Positions 43,159 to 51,999 of a stretch of 64,000 bases of DNA are shown in pieces. The stretch comes from Deltaproteobacteria bacterium (GTDB lineage Bacteria; Desulfobacterota; DSM-4660; Desulfatiglandales; HGW-15): positions 1 through 64,000 of the forward strand of contig JAFDEF010000011.1 in assembly GCA_019310485.1 (NCBI GenBank). Direction: 5' to 3'. Positions within the stretch are counted from its first letter, which is position 1. Every line of letters begins with the position of its first letter. The position numbers and the translations under genes were made by a program. The notes beneath the pieces were generated by a model. That model had not been told where the DNA came from, made no database searches, and saw only the letters and a list, made by a program, of their open reading frames with translations.

Positions 43159-44403
43159 ATGAGTAATACAAAACAAAACACTGGCCAGCCATGGAAGACA
43201 GATAACTGGTTTGTCAGTCCATGGAACTATGTGGATGAGGTGACAAGAGATTTCCGTCCTCCGGAGAAAGTAAAGATTCATGACATAACGCTACGTGACG
43301 GGGAGCAGCAGGCAGGGGTGATTTTTACAAAGGACGACAAGATAAGAATTGCAGAAAAGCTTGCTGAGGTGGGAGTTCACCGTATTGAGGCAGGAATGCC
43401 AGCAGTTTCCCCCAACGACGAGGCGGCCATACGCGAGATTGTCAAGCGAAATCTGGGACCGGAGATTTTCGCTTTCTGTCGCTGCATGGTCCCTGACGTG
43501 GAACTTGCGGCAGATTGCGGTGTGGACGGAATTGTGATCGAGATTCCTGCAAGTGCACACCTGATTTCCGAGGCATACAGATGGCCGCTTGAAAAGGCGA
43601 TAGATCTTTCCGTGAAAGCAACGGCTTTTGCAAAGGAAAAGGGGCTTTATACGGTTTTTTTCACCATCGATGCGACCAGGACCGATCTTGGGTGGTTGCT
43701 TGACTTGATTGATCGTGTTTCAAGTGAGGGACACATGGATGCGTTTACACTGGTAGATACATTCGGCGTGCTCTCTCCCCATGCAGCTACCTACTTTACC
43801 AACAAGGTGAGGGAGAGGGTGAAGAAGCCCCTTGAGATTCATTTTCATTCTGATTTCGGCCTTGGGGTTGCCAACACGATTAATGCTGTTTTGGCAGGAG
43901 CGGAAGTTATTCATTCAACAGTTCTCGGTATAGGTGAAAGGGCCGGGAATACGCCGATGGAGGAGACAGTGCTTGCCTTTTTGACCATGTACGGGATTGA
44001 TGTAGGTATAAACTACGGGAAACTTAACGAATTATCGAGGCTAGTGCGCGAGCTTTCAGGCGTTGAAGTGCCTGCGTGCAGGCCTTTCATTGGAGATGGC
44101 GCTTACACAATTGAGTCAGGGATTGTTACCGGGTGGTTCAAGAATGCATTTGAGTCAAGCCCCACAACGGTTTTTCCGGTTAACCCCAATTTTGTCGGCC
44201 ATGAGCCCCCCAGAATACTGATGGGCAAGAAGAGCGGCCTGGACAACATTGAAATATGGAGCAAGAAGTTGGGGATTGAACTTAGCGAGGAAGAGGCGAT
44301 GGAGGTTCTAAAAAGGGTGAAACTCAATTCCCATGATTTGAAAAGAACTCTTACTGATGATGAATTTAAGGAAGTCGTGGGTGAGGTGAAGGCTCAGAAA
44401 TAG
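43159..44403 (+). CDS. Isopropylmalate/homocitrate synthase-type DRE-TIM metallolyase
   Basis: A 414-residue HMGL-like protein. The DRE motif is seen as HDITLRDGEQQ (41-51: D42, R46, D47) and metal-binding HFHSDFG near residue 230; GIGERAGNTPME is the usual acetyl-CoA/active-site loop. It condenses acetyl-CoA with a 2-keto acid or cleaves a related product. No leucine or nif gene is nearby, so it is probably catabolic or pathway-specific. AAAGGAG precedes the ATG. GlcD and GlcF genes follow. Confidence 0.85.
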   Translation: MSNTKQNTGQPWKTDNWFVSPWNYVDEVTRDFRPPEKVKIHDITLRDGEQQAGVIFTKDDKIRIAEKLAEVGVHRIEAGMPAVSPNDEAAIREIVKRNLGPEIFAFCRCMVPDVELAADCGVDGIVIEIPASAHLISEAYRWPLEKAIDLSVKATAFAKEKGLYTVFFTIDATRTDLGWLLDLIDRVSSEGHMDAFTLVDTFGVLSPHAATYFTNKVRERVKKPLEIHFHSDFGLGVANTINAVLAGAEVIHSTVLGIGERAGNTPMEETVLAFLTMYGIDVGINYGKLNELSRLVRELSGVEVPACRPFIGDGAYTIESGIVTGWFKNAFESSPTTVFPVNPNFVGHEPPRILMGKKSGLDNIEIWSKKLGIELSEEEAMEVLKRVKLNSHDLKRTLTDDEFKEVVGEVKAQK

Positions 44404-44441
44404 GTTGGCATACGTTCTAGTTTAGCCAGAGGGGAAAGACA

Positions 44442-45824
44442 ATGATTGCCGAAGAAGCCAGAAAGGAGCTTAAAGGCATTGTCGGGGAAAAAGGATACGC
44501 GGAGCATAAAGAAGCTTTAATTAGCTACTCTTATGATGCATATGCTGTTGAGGCTGAACCGGAATTGGTTCTCTTCCCTACGACAACTGAACAAGTTTCA
44601 AGAATTATGCAGGTTGCCTCCAGGGAAAGGATACCGGTAACCGCACGTGGTGCAGGCACCAACCTTACGGGTGGCTCTGTTCCAGTGAGGGGAGGGATTG
44701 TTCTGGCTTTTACAAGAATGAATAAGATCCTGCAGATTGACAAAGAAAACAGGGTAGCCGTTGTACAGCCCGGTGTGGTGAACATGGATTTTCAGAAAGA
44801 GGCTGAACGCCACAACCTCTTTTTCCCCCCTGATCCTGCGAGCATGGCCATATCCACAATGGGGGGAAATGTGGCCGAAAACGCCGGGGGACCCAGAGCA
44901 GTTAAATATGGAGTGATGAAAGATTATCTTCTGGGTCTGGAAGTAGTGCTCGCCTCAGGGAAGGTGCTTATGACAGGCGGGAAGACGATGAAAAATGTCA
45001 CGGGATATAACCTAACACAGCTGATTTGTGGGTCAGAGGGGACTCTGGGGATCATCACCAAGATTATTGTTAAGTTAATCCCGTTACCTGAGACAAGAAG
45101 AACGTTACAGGTAGCATACAGGCAACTGGAAGATGCAGGCACGACGGTTTCAAGGGTCTTTGACATGGGCATTCTACCAGTTGCCTTTGAAGTGCTCGAC
45201 AATGTATTTATTAATATTATTGAAGACTACTCGCACATTGGGCTCCCGAGGGATGCAGAGGCCCTGCTCCTTATTGAGGTAGACGGGCCGGAAGTTGCGG
45301 TTGAAGCGGAGGCAAAACAACTTAACGAGCTTTGCCGCGAAATCGGTGCCGTGGATATAAAAATAGCAAGAACATTTGAAGAGAACGATGAGATATGGAA
45401 GGCAAGACGTTCTGCTTACGGTGCTGAGGCACAATTGAGGCCCACTGCTATTGCCGAGGATTGTACCGTGCCTGTAGGCAAACTGGTTCAAATGTTTCGA
45501 GAAGTTGCCAGAATTGCAAAGAAGTACAACCTGCTTATTCCTATTGTGGCCCATGCCGGTGACGGCAATCTTCATCCCCAGATTCTCACCGATGTTCGAA
45601 ACAAAGAGGAAATGAAGCGGGTTGAGAAGGCTATTGATGAAATATCGGCCAAATCCGTGGAGCTTGGTGGGACTCTTACGGGCGAGCACGGAATTGGCAT
45701 TGCCAAAAGAGAGATCCTGGGTATGGAGATCGGGGAAACAGGGATTGAAATTACCAGGGCAATAAAGAAAGCCTTTGACCCGGACAACATTCTCAATCCG
45801 GAAAAAGTGGTCAAGGTGGATTAG
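44442..45824 (+). CDS. FAD-linked 2-hydroxyacid oxidase subunit, GlcD-like
   Basis: A 460-residue PCMH-type flavoprotein. FAD-binding segments are GAGTNLTGGSVPVRGGIV near 67-84 and GGNVAENAGGPRAVKYG near 140-156; the C-terminal domain ends HAGDGNLHP and GEHGIGIAKRE. It should oxidise a 2-hydroxy acid such as glycolate, lactate or 2-hydroxyglutarate. The GlcF-like partner follows after 16 bp, so electrons likely pass to Fe-S clusters. AGAGGGG precedes the ATG. Confidence 0.9.
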   Translation: MIAEEARKELKGIVGEKGYAEHKEALISYSYDAYAVEAEPELVLFPTTTEQVSRIMQVASRERIPVTARGAGTNLTGGSVPVRGGIVLAFTRMNKILQIDKENRVAVVQPGVVNMDFQKEAERHNLFFPPDPASMAISTMGGNVAENAGGPRAVKYGVMKDYLLGLEVVLASGKVLMTGGKTMKNVTGYNLTQLICGSEGTLGIITKIIVKLIPLPETRRTLQVAYRQLEDAGTTVSRVFDMGILPVAFEVLDNVFINIIEDYSHIGLPRDAEALLLIEVDGPEVAVEAEAKQLNELCREIGAVDIKIARTFEENDEIWKARRSAYGAEAQLRPTAIAEDCTVPVGKLVQMFREVARIAKKYNLLIPIVAHAGDGNLHPQILTDVRNKEEMKRVEKAIDEISAKSVELGGTLTGEHGIGIAKREILGMEIGETGIEITRAIKKAFDPDNILNPEKVVKVD

Positions 45825-45840
45825 AAGGACCTCCTGTTCA

Positions 45841-47007
45841 ATGATATCTGCTGAAGAGGTAAAGGAGTTATCAAGTCGGTGTGTGAAGTGCGGACTTTGT
45901 CTAGCTTCCTGCCCTGTTTACCAGGAAATTCTGACAGAAGAAGCTAGCCCTAGGGGAAGGGTGCAGCTGGCCAAACACATCTTTCACGGGCAGGAAGAAA
46001 AGAGTTCGGGTGTGTCAGAGAAACTGGCCGAAGCTTTTTATCTTTGCACTTCCTGTAATGCCTGCTCTGTGTCTTGCCCTTCGCAGATAAAACCTACCGA
46101 AGTTATCCAGGAGGGCAGGGAAGAAATCTTCGCAGCAGGCGGAGCTCCTGAGCCCGTAAAAGCTGTGAAGGAGAATATATTAAATACTGCAAATGTCTAT
46201 GCTGCGAAAAAGGAAGACCGTACCGCGGTCTACCCCGCTGCCTTGCGGGAGAGGATTGGCGCCAAAGGGCCAAGGAAGGCTGATACGGTGCTGTTTTTGG
46301 GATGTGTTGCAAGCTATCTGGATATGAAAATTGTGCCCAGCTTTATAAAGATTATGGATGCGGCCAAGGTTGACTATACCCTGTTTGCAGAAGAAGAACT
46401 TTGCTGTGGGCTCCCCCTGTATGTGATGGGAGATAAAGAAAATTTTAGGAAAAATGCGAAGGAAGTTATTGACATGATCAAGAAGACAGGTGCACGGGAG
46501 ATTGTTACTCCGTGCGCCGGGTGTTACAAAACCTTCAGGAAGTACTATCCTGAAGTAGGAGACATGGGTGTTCAAATATACCATTCCGTTCACTATATCC
46601 TCAAGCTGATCGAGATGAAAGCTTTAGACTTTGATCTCAAGACGAATAAAAAGGTAACGTATCACGACCCCTGCGATCTTGGCCGCACCTTTGAAATATT
46701 CGATGAGCCCCGTGAAGTATTGAAGGCTGTGTTGGAACACGAGCCACTTGAATTGGAGAGAAGTCGCTTGTTGGCTAGATGCTGCGGCGGAGGGGGGAGT
46801 GTAACGGCAGTGGGGCCAGAGCTGGCCGCCGAGATGGCAAAGACCAGGATAAAGGACGCAGAGGAAGTGGGTGCCGAGGTAATTGTTTCAGGGTGCTCCA
46901 CATGTAAGGATAATTTAAGAAAGGGATTAAAACTTATCCCGAAAGCCGAGCGGCCTAAAATCAGAGTTAAGGATATTACGGAGATTGTGGCAGAGGCAAT
47001 AACTTAG
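45841..47007 (+). CDS. Fe-S subunit, GlcF-like
   Basis: A 388-residue protein with two [4Fe-4S] ferredoxin motifs, CVKCGLCLASCP and CTSCNACSVSCP, and two CCG domains (CCGLPLY...CAGC and CCGGGG...CSTC). It takes electrons from the GlcD-like subunit. The start at 45841 gives a proper ferredoxin N-terminus with AGAAGGA 11 bp upstream; the open frame continues to 45775 inside glcD. Confidence 0.9.
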   Translation: MISAEEVKELSSRCVKCGLCLASCPVYQEILTEEASPRGRVQLAKHIFHGQEEKSSGVSEKLAEAFYLCTSCNACSVSCPSQIKPTEVIQEGREEIFAAGGAPEPVKAVKENILNTANVYAAKKEDRTAVYPAALRERIGAKGPRKADTVLFLGCVASYLDMKIVPSFIKIMDAAKVDYTLFAEEELCCGLPLYVMGDKENFRKNAKEVIDMIKKTGAREIVTPCAGCYKTFRKYYPEVGDMGVQIYHSVHYILKLIEMKALDFDLKTNKKVTYHDPCDLGRTFEIFDEPREVLKAVLEHEPLELERSRLLARCCGGGGSVTAVGPELAAEMAKTRIKDAEEVGAEVIVSGCSTCKDNLRKGLKLIPKAERPKIRVKDITEIVAEAIT

Positions 47008-47039
47008 GAAATGTGCGGCTCTTGGAAGGAGGAAGTATC

Positions 47040-47351
47040 ATGGCACCGGACAAAGCGATCCTCGTAACAGTGATTCTTCATCATGACCAGTCTAAAACGC
47101 TTGATGAAATCATGGAACACGCAAAGACCACCGGGTTTTACCGGGATTTCCCACCAGAAGGCTCCGAGCTGGTGTCGTGGGTAGTTGCCATGTCTTACGG
47201 TTTCATCATTCAGTTACGGGTGGAGCCAGGAGCGCTTCGGAGCCTCAACCGCTTCATGGAGCAAAAGGCATGGGGTGCTTTCCGCTACGAGGTTTACCCT
47301 TCCTACGATTTCGCACCCATAGCAGAAAACCTCAAGAAAGAACATTCTTAA
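47040..47351 (+). CDS. Small conserved-looking protein of unknown function
   Basis: A 103-residue protein with GGAGG 7 bp upstream of its ATG, 32 bp after the GlcF-like gene. I recognise no family. It has alternating beta-like segments (AILVTVILHHD, ELVSWVVAMSYGFIIQLRV) and a compact alpha/beta composition that could form a ferredoxin-like or dimeric barrel fold. No signal peptide or transmembrane segment is visible. It may be a partner or accessory of the GlcDF-like enzyme. Confidence 0.6.
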   Translation: MAPDKAILVTVILHHDQSKTLDEIMEHAKTTGFYRDFPPEGSELVSWVVAMSYGFIIQLRVEPGALRSLNRFMEQKAWGAFRYEVYPSYDFAPIAENLKKEHS

Positions 47352-47411
47352 TTTTCAGGTCGGCCGCGGGTTTCGAGTGTGTTATGCAAACAATGGGATT
47401 TTTTTCAAAGC

Positions 47412-47894
47412 CTACTCTGGCACAATGAAGGGCCCCGTTTCTATCAGGTCTTTTTTCCAATCCGAGCCGAACGTCGCGTTGAAGAATTCTCCTAGGCGCT
47501 CAAACAACTGCTCCCATGCCTGTTTCTTGCTCTTGTCCATTACTTGCTCGAGAAAACCGCGGAGCTCACCGATTTTCTCTTTTGGGAAGAAGGCCTTTGC
47601 CCCCAGGTCAATTGATTTCTTTAGTGTTTCAACGGTAAAGGCGTTAGCCGTAAGCATAACCGCAGGTATATTATTTTCAGCACACAGCTTTAGAAGCTCA
47701 AGACCGTTTACTCCCATTATATCAAGTATAGCCAGATCAGGAGTGTTCTTTTCAATATATTTTACCGCGTCTTCATAGCTTGTTTTGCCTACCACTTTGC
47801 AAATGTCCAGTTCGTCTCGCAAGGTCTCGATTACATCCGGCTCATCATCAACGGCCAGAACAACTTTGTCTTTCAGAGGGCTCTCTTTTACCAT
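47412..47894 (-). CDS. Single-domain response regulator receiver protein
   Basis: A 160-residue CheY-like protein. The acidic pocket D16-D17, phosphoacceptor D58 (AILDIMG), T82 and K105 are all present. No DNA-binding domain follows; the roughly 40-residue tail is rich in K, E and aromatic residues. It has AAGGAGG upstream and is the last gene of the minus operon containing tctABC. No histidine kinase is encoded in the window, so its partner is elsewhere. Confidence 0.87.
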   Translation of the reverse strand: MVKESPLKDKVVLAVDDEPDVIETLRDELDICKVVGKTSYEDAVKYIEKNTPDLAILDIMGVNGLELLKLCAENNIPAVMLTANAFTVETLKKSIDLGAKAFFPKEKIGELRGFLEQVMDKSKKQAWEQLFERLGEFFNATFGSDWKKDLIETGPFIVPE

Positions 47895-47964
47895 GCCGAC
47901 TTAACCTCCTTTTCATTTGGTTTGGTTCGCAAAAACGCCTTTAAGCCATTTTCGCGGATCAGGC

Positions 47965-48837
47965 TCAGACCTGGAGCAGGTCTGTGTGGCCTGCCACTTT
48001 AAGATGGGCCTCCAAGGATCGAATGACAATCGGAATAAGGGCAGTTTCAGGGAGCCCCAGTGAGCTCAGTACTCGCGCCCCAAGGGTTGTCACATCAGAA
48101 GCAGGAAAATCCGCACTCTCTTTCAGGACGATGCTATGGATATTTTGGAAATAGTTCAAGCCTTCCTCCATCAAGGGATATATAGAGTCTCCAAGGTGAG
48201 GTTCGTCCCATGAGGCCATGAGGACCTTCAATCCTTTCACTTTCTGTAATTTCCTGATGGAGGCAATTGAAGGCAACACCTCGTCGTAAATGGGAACACC
48301 ACCTGCCATTGGAATTGCATCTCCAGAAAAAAGCGCCATATCAGGCTCAAGCACGAAAGAGACAGATCCCTTTGAATGGCCGGGAGTATGAAAGACCTTC
48401 AGGGTCAATCCCTGCCCCAGATCAAGGGAATCGCCATCTCTTAGTTCTCTCTCAATGGCTACCGATCCTTCTACAAGCGAATAGAAGTTCAAGATTGGGC
48501 GTTCCCTGTACTGGCGGTCAATGTCTTCGATCCAGGCCGCAGCATCTTTATGTGCAGCCGTGTTGCACCCCGTTTCCTTTTTTATTGCCAGGGCCCCTCC
48601 GATATGGTCCGGATGAGAGTGTGTGAACAGGAGGGTATCTATATCTCCTGGGCTCCTGCCCGTTTCCTCTACATAATCAAATATGGCACGGTGGGACCCA
48701 GAAACACCGGAATCAATCAGGTAGATCTTTTCTCCATAAATGAGATAAGCATAAACAAACCGGCTGAGCGTTTTCTCGGGGCCTACCTGGAGGCTAAAAG
48801 GGATTTTCAATGCATGAATGTGTTCAGTGACTTTCAT
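47965..48837 (-). CDS. MBL-fold metallohydrolase
   Basis: A 290-residue metallo-beta-lactamase-fold protein with H73, H75, D77 and H78 in THSHPDHIGG and a later HTPGHSKGS. It likely hydrolyses a thioester, ester or similar bond; glyoxalase II-like roles are possible. GAGGAGG precedes the ATG. It lies between tctA and the receiver gene. Confidence 0.87.
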   Translation of the reverse strand: MKVTEHIHALKIPFSLQVGPEKTLSRFVYAYLIYGEKIYLIDSGVSGSHRAIFDYVEETGRSPGDIDTLLFTHSHPDHIGGALAIKKETGCNTAAHKDAAAWIEDIDRQYRERPILNFYSLVEGSVAIERELRDGDSLDLGQGLTLKVFHTPGHSKGSVSFVLEPDMALFSGDAIPMAGGVPIYDEVLPSIASIRKLQKVKGLKVLMASWDEPHLGDSIYPLMEEGLNYFQNIHSIVLKESADFPASDVTTLGARVLSSLGLPETALIPIVIRSLEAHLKVAGHTDLLQV

Positions 48838-48912
48838 TTACTTTCCTCCTCAAAAAAGCTATTTGGCTCTCCAACCTGCGCCCCTGGGCCTTAGGCCAAA
48901 GGCTTCAAGCTA

Positions 48913-50406
48913 TCAGCGATAAGCCCTTCTTTTTGGCTTTAGGGCCGGAGCAAGAAATGGGCCTATAATTGAAATAGCCGACAAGATAATAAATATAAGA
49001 CTTATTGGGTGTTTTACAAAAATAGAAGGATCCCCCTGGGAAATAATCAGGGACATCCTCAGATGTTTTTCCAGATTAGGCCCGAGTATTATAGCAAGAA
49101 GCATTGGTACCACAGGGAAGCCATACTTGTTCATGAAATATGCGAGAAGCCCGAAGCAAAACATTATACCTGTATCAAAAAAGGTGTTTCTTAGGGCATA
49201 CGTACCTACAATGCAAAGTGTTGCTATTATGGGCAGAAGGATTTTTTCCGGCACTTTGAGCACAGAAACCCATATTTTTATAGTTGATAGCGATATCAAG
49301 AGGTTCATAATATTGGCAAAGAGAAATGCCCAGAAAACGCTGTAAACAAACTGTGGGGTCTGCTGAAAGAGCAATGGCCCGGGGACCAAGCCATGAATCA
49401 TAAGTGCGCCCATAAGGATGGCCGTGATTGGGTCTCCAGGGATTCCAAGTGTGAGCATGGGAATAAGGGCGCCTCCGGCTACCGCATTGTTTGCTGCTTC
49501 GGGGGCTGCAACTCCCTCCGGTTCGCCCTTGCCGAAATTCAGAGATTTCTTTGAAATCCGCCTGGCATAATCGTAACTGAGAAAGACTGCGATAGGACCT
49601 CCGGCCCCGGGAATAGCGCCCACCCCAGTTCCTACGAGCGCTCCCAAACTCATTGGCTTCAGCAGCTTCAAAATGTCCCTAATTCTTGGGAGAACGCCGG
49701 ATATCTTGTCCCTGTATTGGGGAATCACCCTGGTCTTGCCTGCTATGCCGACCAGAACCTGTGGTATTGCAAAAAGACCGATCATGGCGGGCAAAAAGGA
49801 AATACCCGCCTGGAGTTCCACAACACCAAAAGTGAACCTGGGGGTTCCCATCATGGGATCCAGGCCAACGGTCATAATAATAAGTCCAAGAATACCGGAG
49901 ATCAACGCCTTCACCATCGAGGTCTGGCCAAAACTGCAAATAAGGGTTATACCGAGCAGAACAAGGGCAAAAAGTTCGGGAGCCCCGAATCTAAGCGCAG
50001 CCTTGGCTATTAAAGGAGAAGCGAGAGCAAGACAGACCAGCCCGAACATCCCTCCAAAAAAAGAGGAGGTCACAGCAGTGCCTAGTGCTCTTCCTCCTAT
50101 TCCTTTCTTCGTCATTTCATGTCCGTCAATTGCGGTTGCCGATGCGGAAGGCGTCCCTGGAATATTGAGAAGTATTGCAGAAAAGGATCCTCCGGTCATG
50201 CCGGAAGCAAAAAGGCCCAACAACAGGCATATCGATGTTACCGGAGGTAGGTTAAAGGTTATGGGCAAAAGAAGGACCATTCCCAGGGATATAGTGAGGC
50301 CGGGGGTCGAGCCAATAAAGAGCCCAAATACGACTCCTACCATAATTGCAAAAAGGTTCTGGATGTGAAGCACCTCAAAAAGTGCTGCAAGGGCCATTGA
50401 ATGCAT
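48913..50406 (-). CDS. tctA: Tripartite tricarboxylate transporter large permease (TctA)
   Basis: A 497-residue polytopic membrane protein with about 10-12 hydrophobic segments, the GSTPGLTISLGMVLLLP and GGPIAVFLSYDYARRISKK regions, and the APEAANNAVAGGALIPMLTLGIPGD motif typical of TctA. I start at the ATG at 50406 with AGGG upstream; a TTG 15 bp earlier is also in frame. It imports a carboxylate with the TctB and TctC subunits encoded directly upstream. Confidence 0.92.
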   Translation of the reverse strand: MHSMALAALFEVLHIQNLFAIMVGVVFGLFIGSTPGLTISLGMVLLLPITFNLPPVTSICLLLGLFASGMTGGSFSAILLNIPGTPSASATAIDGHEMTKKGIGGRALGTAVTSSFFGGMFGLVCLALASPLIAKAALRFGAPELFALVLLGITLICSFGQTSMVKALISGILGLIIMTVGLDPMMGTPRFTFGVVELQAGISFLPAMIGLFAIPQVLVGIAGKTRVIPQYRDKISGVLPRIRDILKLLKPMSLGALVGTGVGAIPGAGGPIAVFLSYDYARRISKKSLNFGKGEPEGVAAPEAANNAVAGGALIPMLTLGIPGDPITAILMGALMIHGLVPGPLLFQQTPQFVYSVFWAFLFANIMNLLISLSTIKIWVSVLKVPEKILLPIIATLCIVGTYALRNTFFDTGIMFCFGLLAYFMNKYGFPVVPMLLAIILGPNLEKHLRMSLIISQGDPSIFVKHPISLIFIILSAISIIGPFLAPALKPKRRAYR

Positions 50407-50421
50407 AAAGTACCCTGTCAA

Positions 50422-50877
50422 TCAAAAAATCAGGCCGCCGGGGAGTTGGACCTGAAAAACTTTTTGGAAAAAGAAATAAATGCCGACAGTGGCGAGGACT
50501 GAAACCGCCACAATGCCTTTCCACTTCCGTGCGCCGGAGGACAACATCAAGACAGCAATAAAGAGCGGCGTTGTCATAAGAAACCCGGCATAGCTCATTA
50601 CCCTGACGTAAAGATAGACGAGGAGGGTGAGAAAAATGACTCCTCCCACTTCTCTGACCGTGATTCCCTGCCCTTGTTTTGGCTTGGATTTGGTAAAAAC
50701 ACTCTTCAGGAGAAGAATGAGGGAAAGGGAAAACAGGATGATAAATAGCGTCCAGGGCATGAAATCTATTCCCAGCGTATTGGGGAGATTTCTCTGAGGC
50801 AGCCTTGCTGTGAGAAAGGCAAAGAAAGAGCAGAAAGCAATAAGTATGGCAGAGATTATAATATTTGCCTTTTTCAT
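50422..50877 (-). CDS. tctB: Tripartite tricarboxylate transporter small permease (TctB)
   Basis: A 151-residue protein with four predicted transmembrane helices, roughly at residues 5-25, 40-60, 78-108 and 120-145. Length and position between tctC and tctA are diagnostic for TctB, which has little sequence conservation. A strong hairpin lies upstream, separating it from tctC. Confidence 0.88.
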   Translation of the reverse strand: MKKANIIISAILIAFCSFFAFLTARLPQRNLPNTLGIDFMPWTLFIILFSLSLILLLKSVFTKSKPKQGQGITVREVGGVIFLTLLVYLYVRVMSYAGFLMTTPLFIAVLMLSSGARKWKGIVAVSVLATVGIYFFFQKVFQVQLPGGLIF

Positions 50878-50897
50878 TGGAGAACCTGGAAATAGGG

Positions 50898-50925
50898 AAG
50901 GGCTGAAAAACCATTTTCAGCCCTT
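50898..50925 (-). terminator. Strong hairpin between tctC and tctB
   Basis: AAGGGCTGAAAA (50898-50909) and TTTTCAGCCCTT (50914-50925) form a perfect 12-bp stem with a 4-base loop. It lies directly after the binding-protein gene and before the permease genes, like the hairpin at 25191-25231. Partial termination or mRNA protection would raise binding-protein levels. Confidence 0.65.
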
Positions 50926-50948
50926 ATTTTCTTTAGTATTTCCCTGGC

Positions 50949-51908
50949 TTATTTGACAAGCCCTCCCAGTCTCATAGCTTTTGCTATGCTTGCATCCTGA
51001 ACCTTCAGGTAAGCTTCAAATTCCTTTCTTCCCATGTAACTGACCTTGAAGCCTTTTTGTTTGGCAATCTTTTGAAATTCCGGGCTCTCCGCACCTTTCC
51101 TGAAGGCTTCTGCAAGTATGTTTATGATGCTCACAGGCGTGCCTTTTGGAACGCTGATACCCCTGAAAAGCTCCATCACTATTGGGTACCCCATTTCCTT
51201 CAGGGTTGGGATATTCGGGTATGCAGGATCCTTTTTTGCGGTTGTCATAATAATAATTCTCGCCTGTCCTGCCTGAACTTGCGGGGCAATTTCAGGGATA
51301 GGAACACAAATAGCCTCTACCTCTCCTCCAAGCAAACTCGGTACACGGCGTTTACCCCCAAGCGGCACATGAATTACTTTGATTCCAAATTCCTTTTCAA
51401 TTAGCACTGCGGTTAGATGTGTGCCGCTTCCCGTTCCCGCATTTCCAATCTTTATTTTCCCGGGGTTTTTCTTGGCATACGAGATGAACTGCTCAAATGT
51501 TTTCCAGGGAGCATCTGCTCGAACGGCAATCGGCATACCTGTATATCCGATCCTGCATACGTGGTCAAAAGCAGTGTACTTGAAAGGCACATTGCCTATA
51601 TTGGTGGAGGTGAGAATGGATAGAGAGTTCCACCCAACGGTGTACCCGTCACGACGAGATGCCTTAAGGGCGCTATACATAATGCCGCCCCCTGCGCCCG
51701 GCCTGTTCACGGCAACTATGGGCTGGCCGAGATAGGGCTTCGTCCCTGCTGCAAGTGCTCTTCCCATGAGGTCGGCAGCTCCACCTGCACCAAAAGGAAT
51801 CAGGAACTTTATTGGTTTTTTAGGGTAATCTGCAGCCGACGCCATGCCAAGGGCAATGGTAAGACTCAAAAAGATAGCCACCAGAAAAAATAATTTCTTG
51901 CTCTTCAT
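50949..51908 (-). CDS. tctC: Tripartite tricarboxylate transporter substrate-binding protein (TctC)
   Basis: A 319-residue periplasmic protein with a signal peptide (MKSKK, hydrophobic run, cleavage near ASA at 23-25) and the family start YPKKPIKFLIPFGAGGAAD. Conserved VNRPGAGGGI and the GNAGTGSGTHL loop near 155-165 bind the carboxylate in homologs. AAAGGAGGT precedes the ATG. The ligand is unknown. It follows an alcohol dehydrogenase gene by 91 bp. Confidence 0.9.
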   Translation of the reverse strand: MKSKKLFFLVAIFLSLTIALGMASAADYPKKPIKFLIPFGAGGAADLMGRALAAGTKPYLGQPIVAVNRPGAGGGIMYSALKASRRDGYTVGWNSLSILTSTNIGNVPFKYTAFDHVCRIGYTGMPIAVRADAPWKTFEQFISYAKKNPGKIKIGNAGTGSGTHLTAVLIEKEFGIKVIHVPLGGKRRVPSLLGGEVEAICVPIPEIAPQVQAGQARIIIMTTAKKDPAYPNIPTLKEMGYPIVMELFRGISVPKGTPVSIINILAEAFRKGAESPEFQKIAKQKGFKVSYMGRKEFEAYLKVQDASIAKAMRLGGLVK

Positions 51909-51999
51909 GATACCTCCTTTTCGCTTTAGTTACGGGTGAAAAAATAAGTGAGTCTCCACAAACCCATACCAGACCTTACTTACTCCGCGGGGAATCAGT

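Noticed and set aside
47352..47411. Terminator between the convergent genes at 47351 and 47412
   Set aside because: A run of seven T occurs but no stable stem precedes it.
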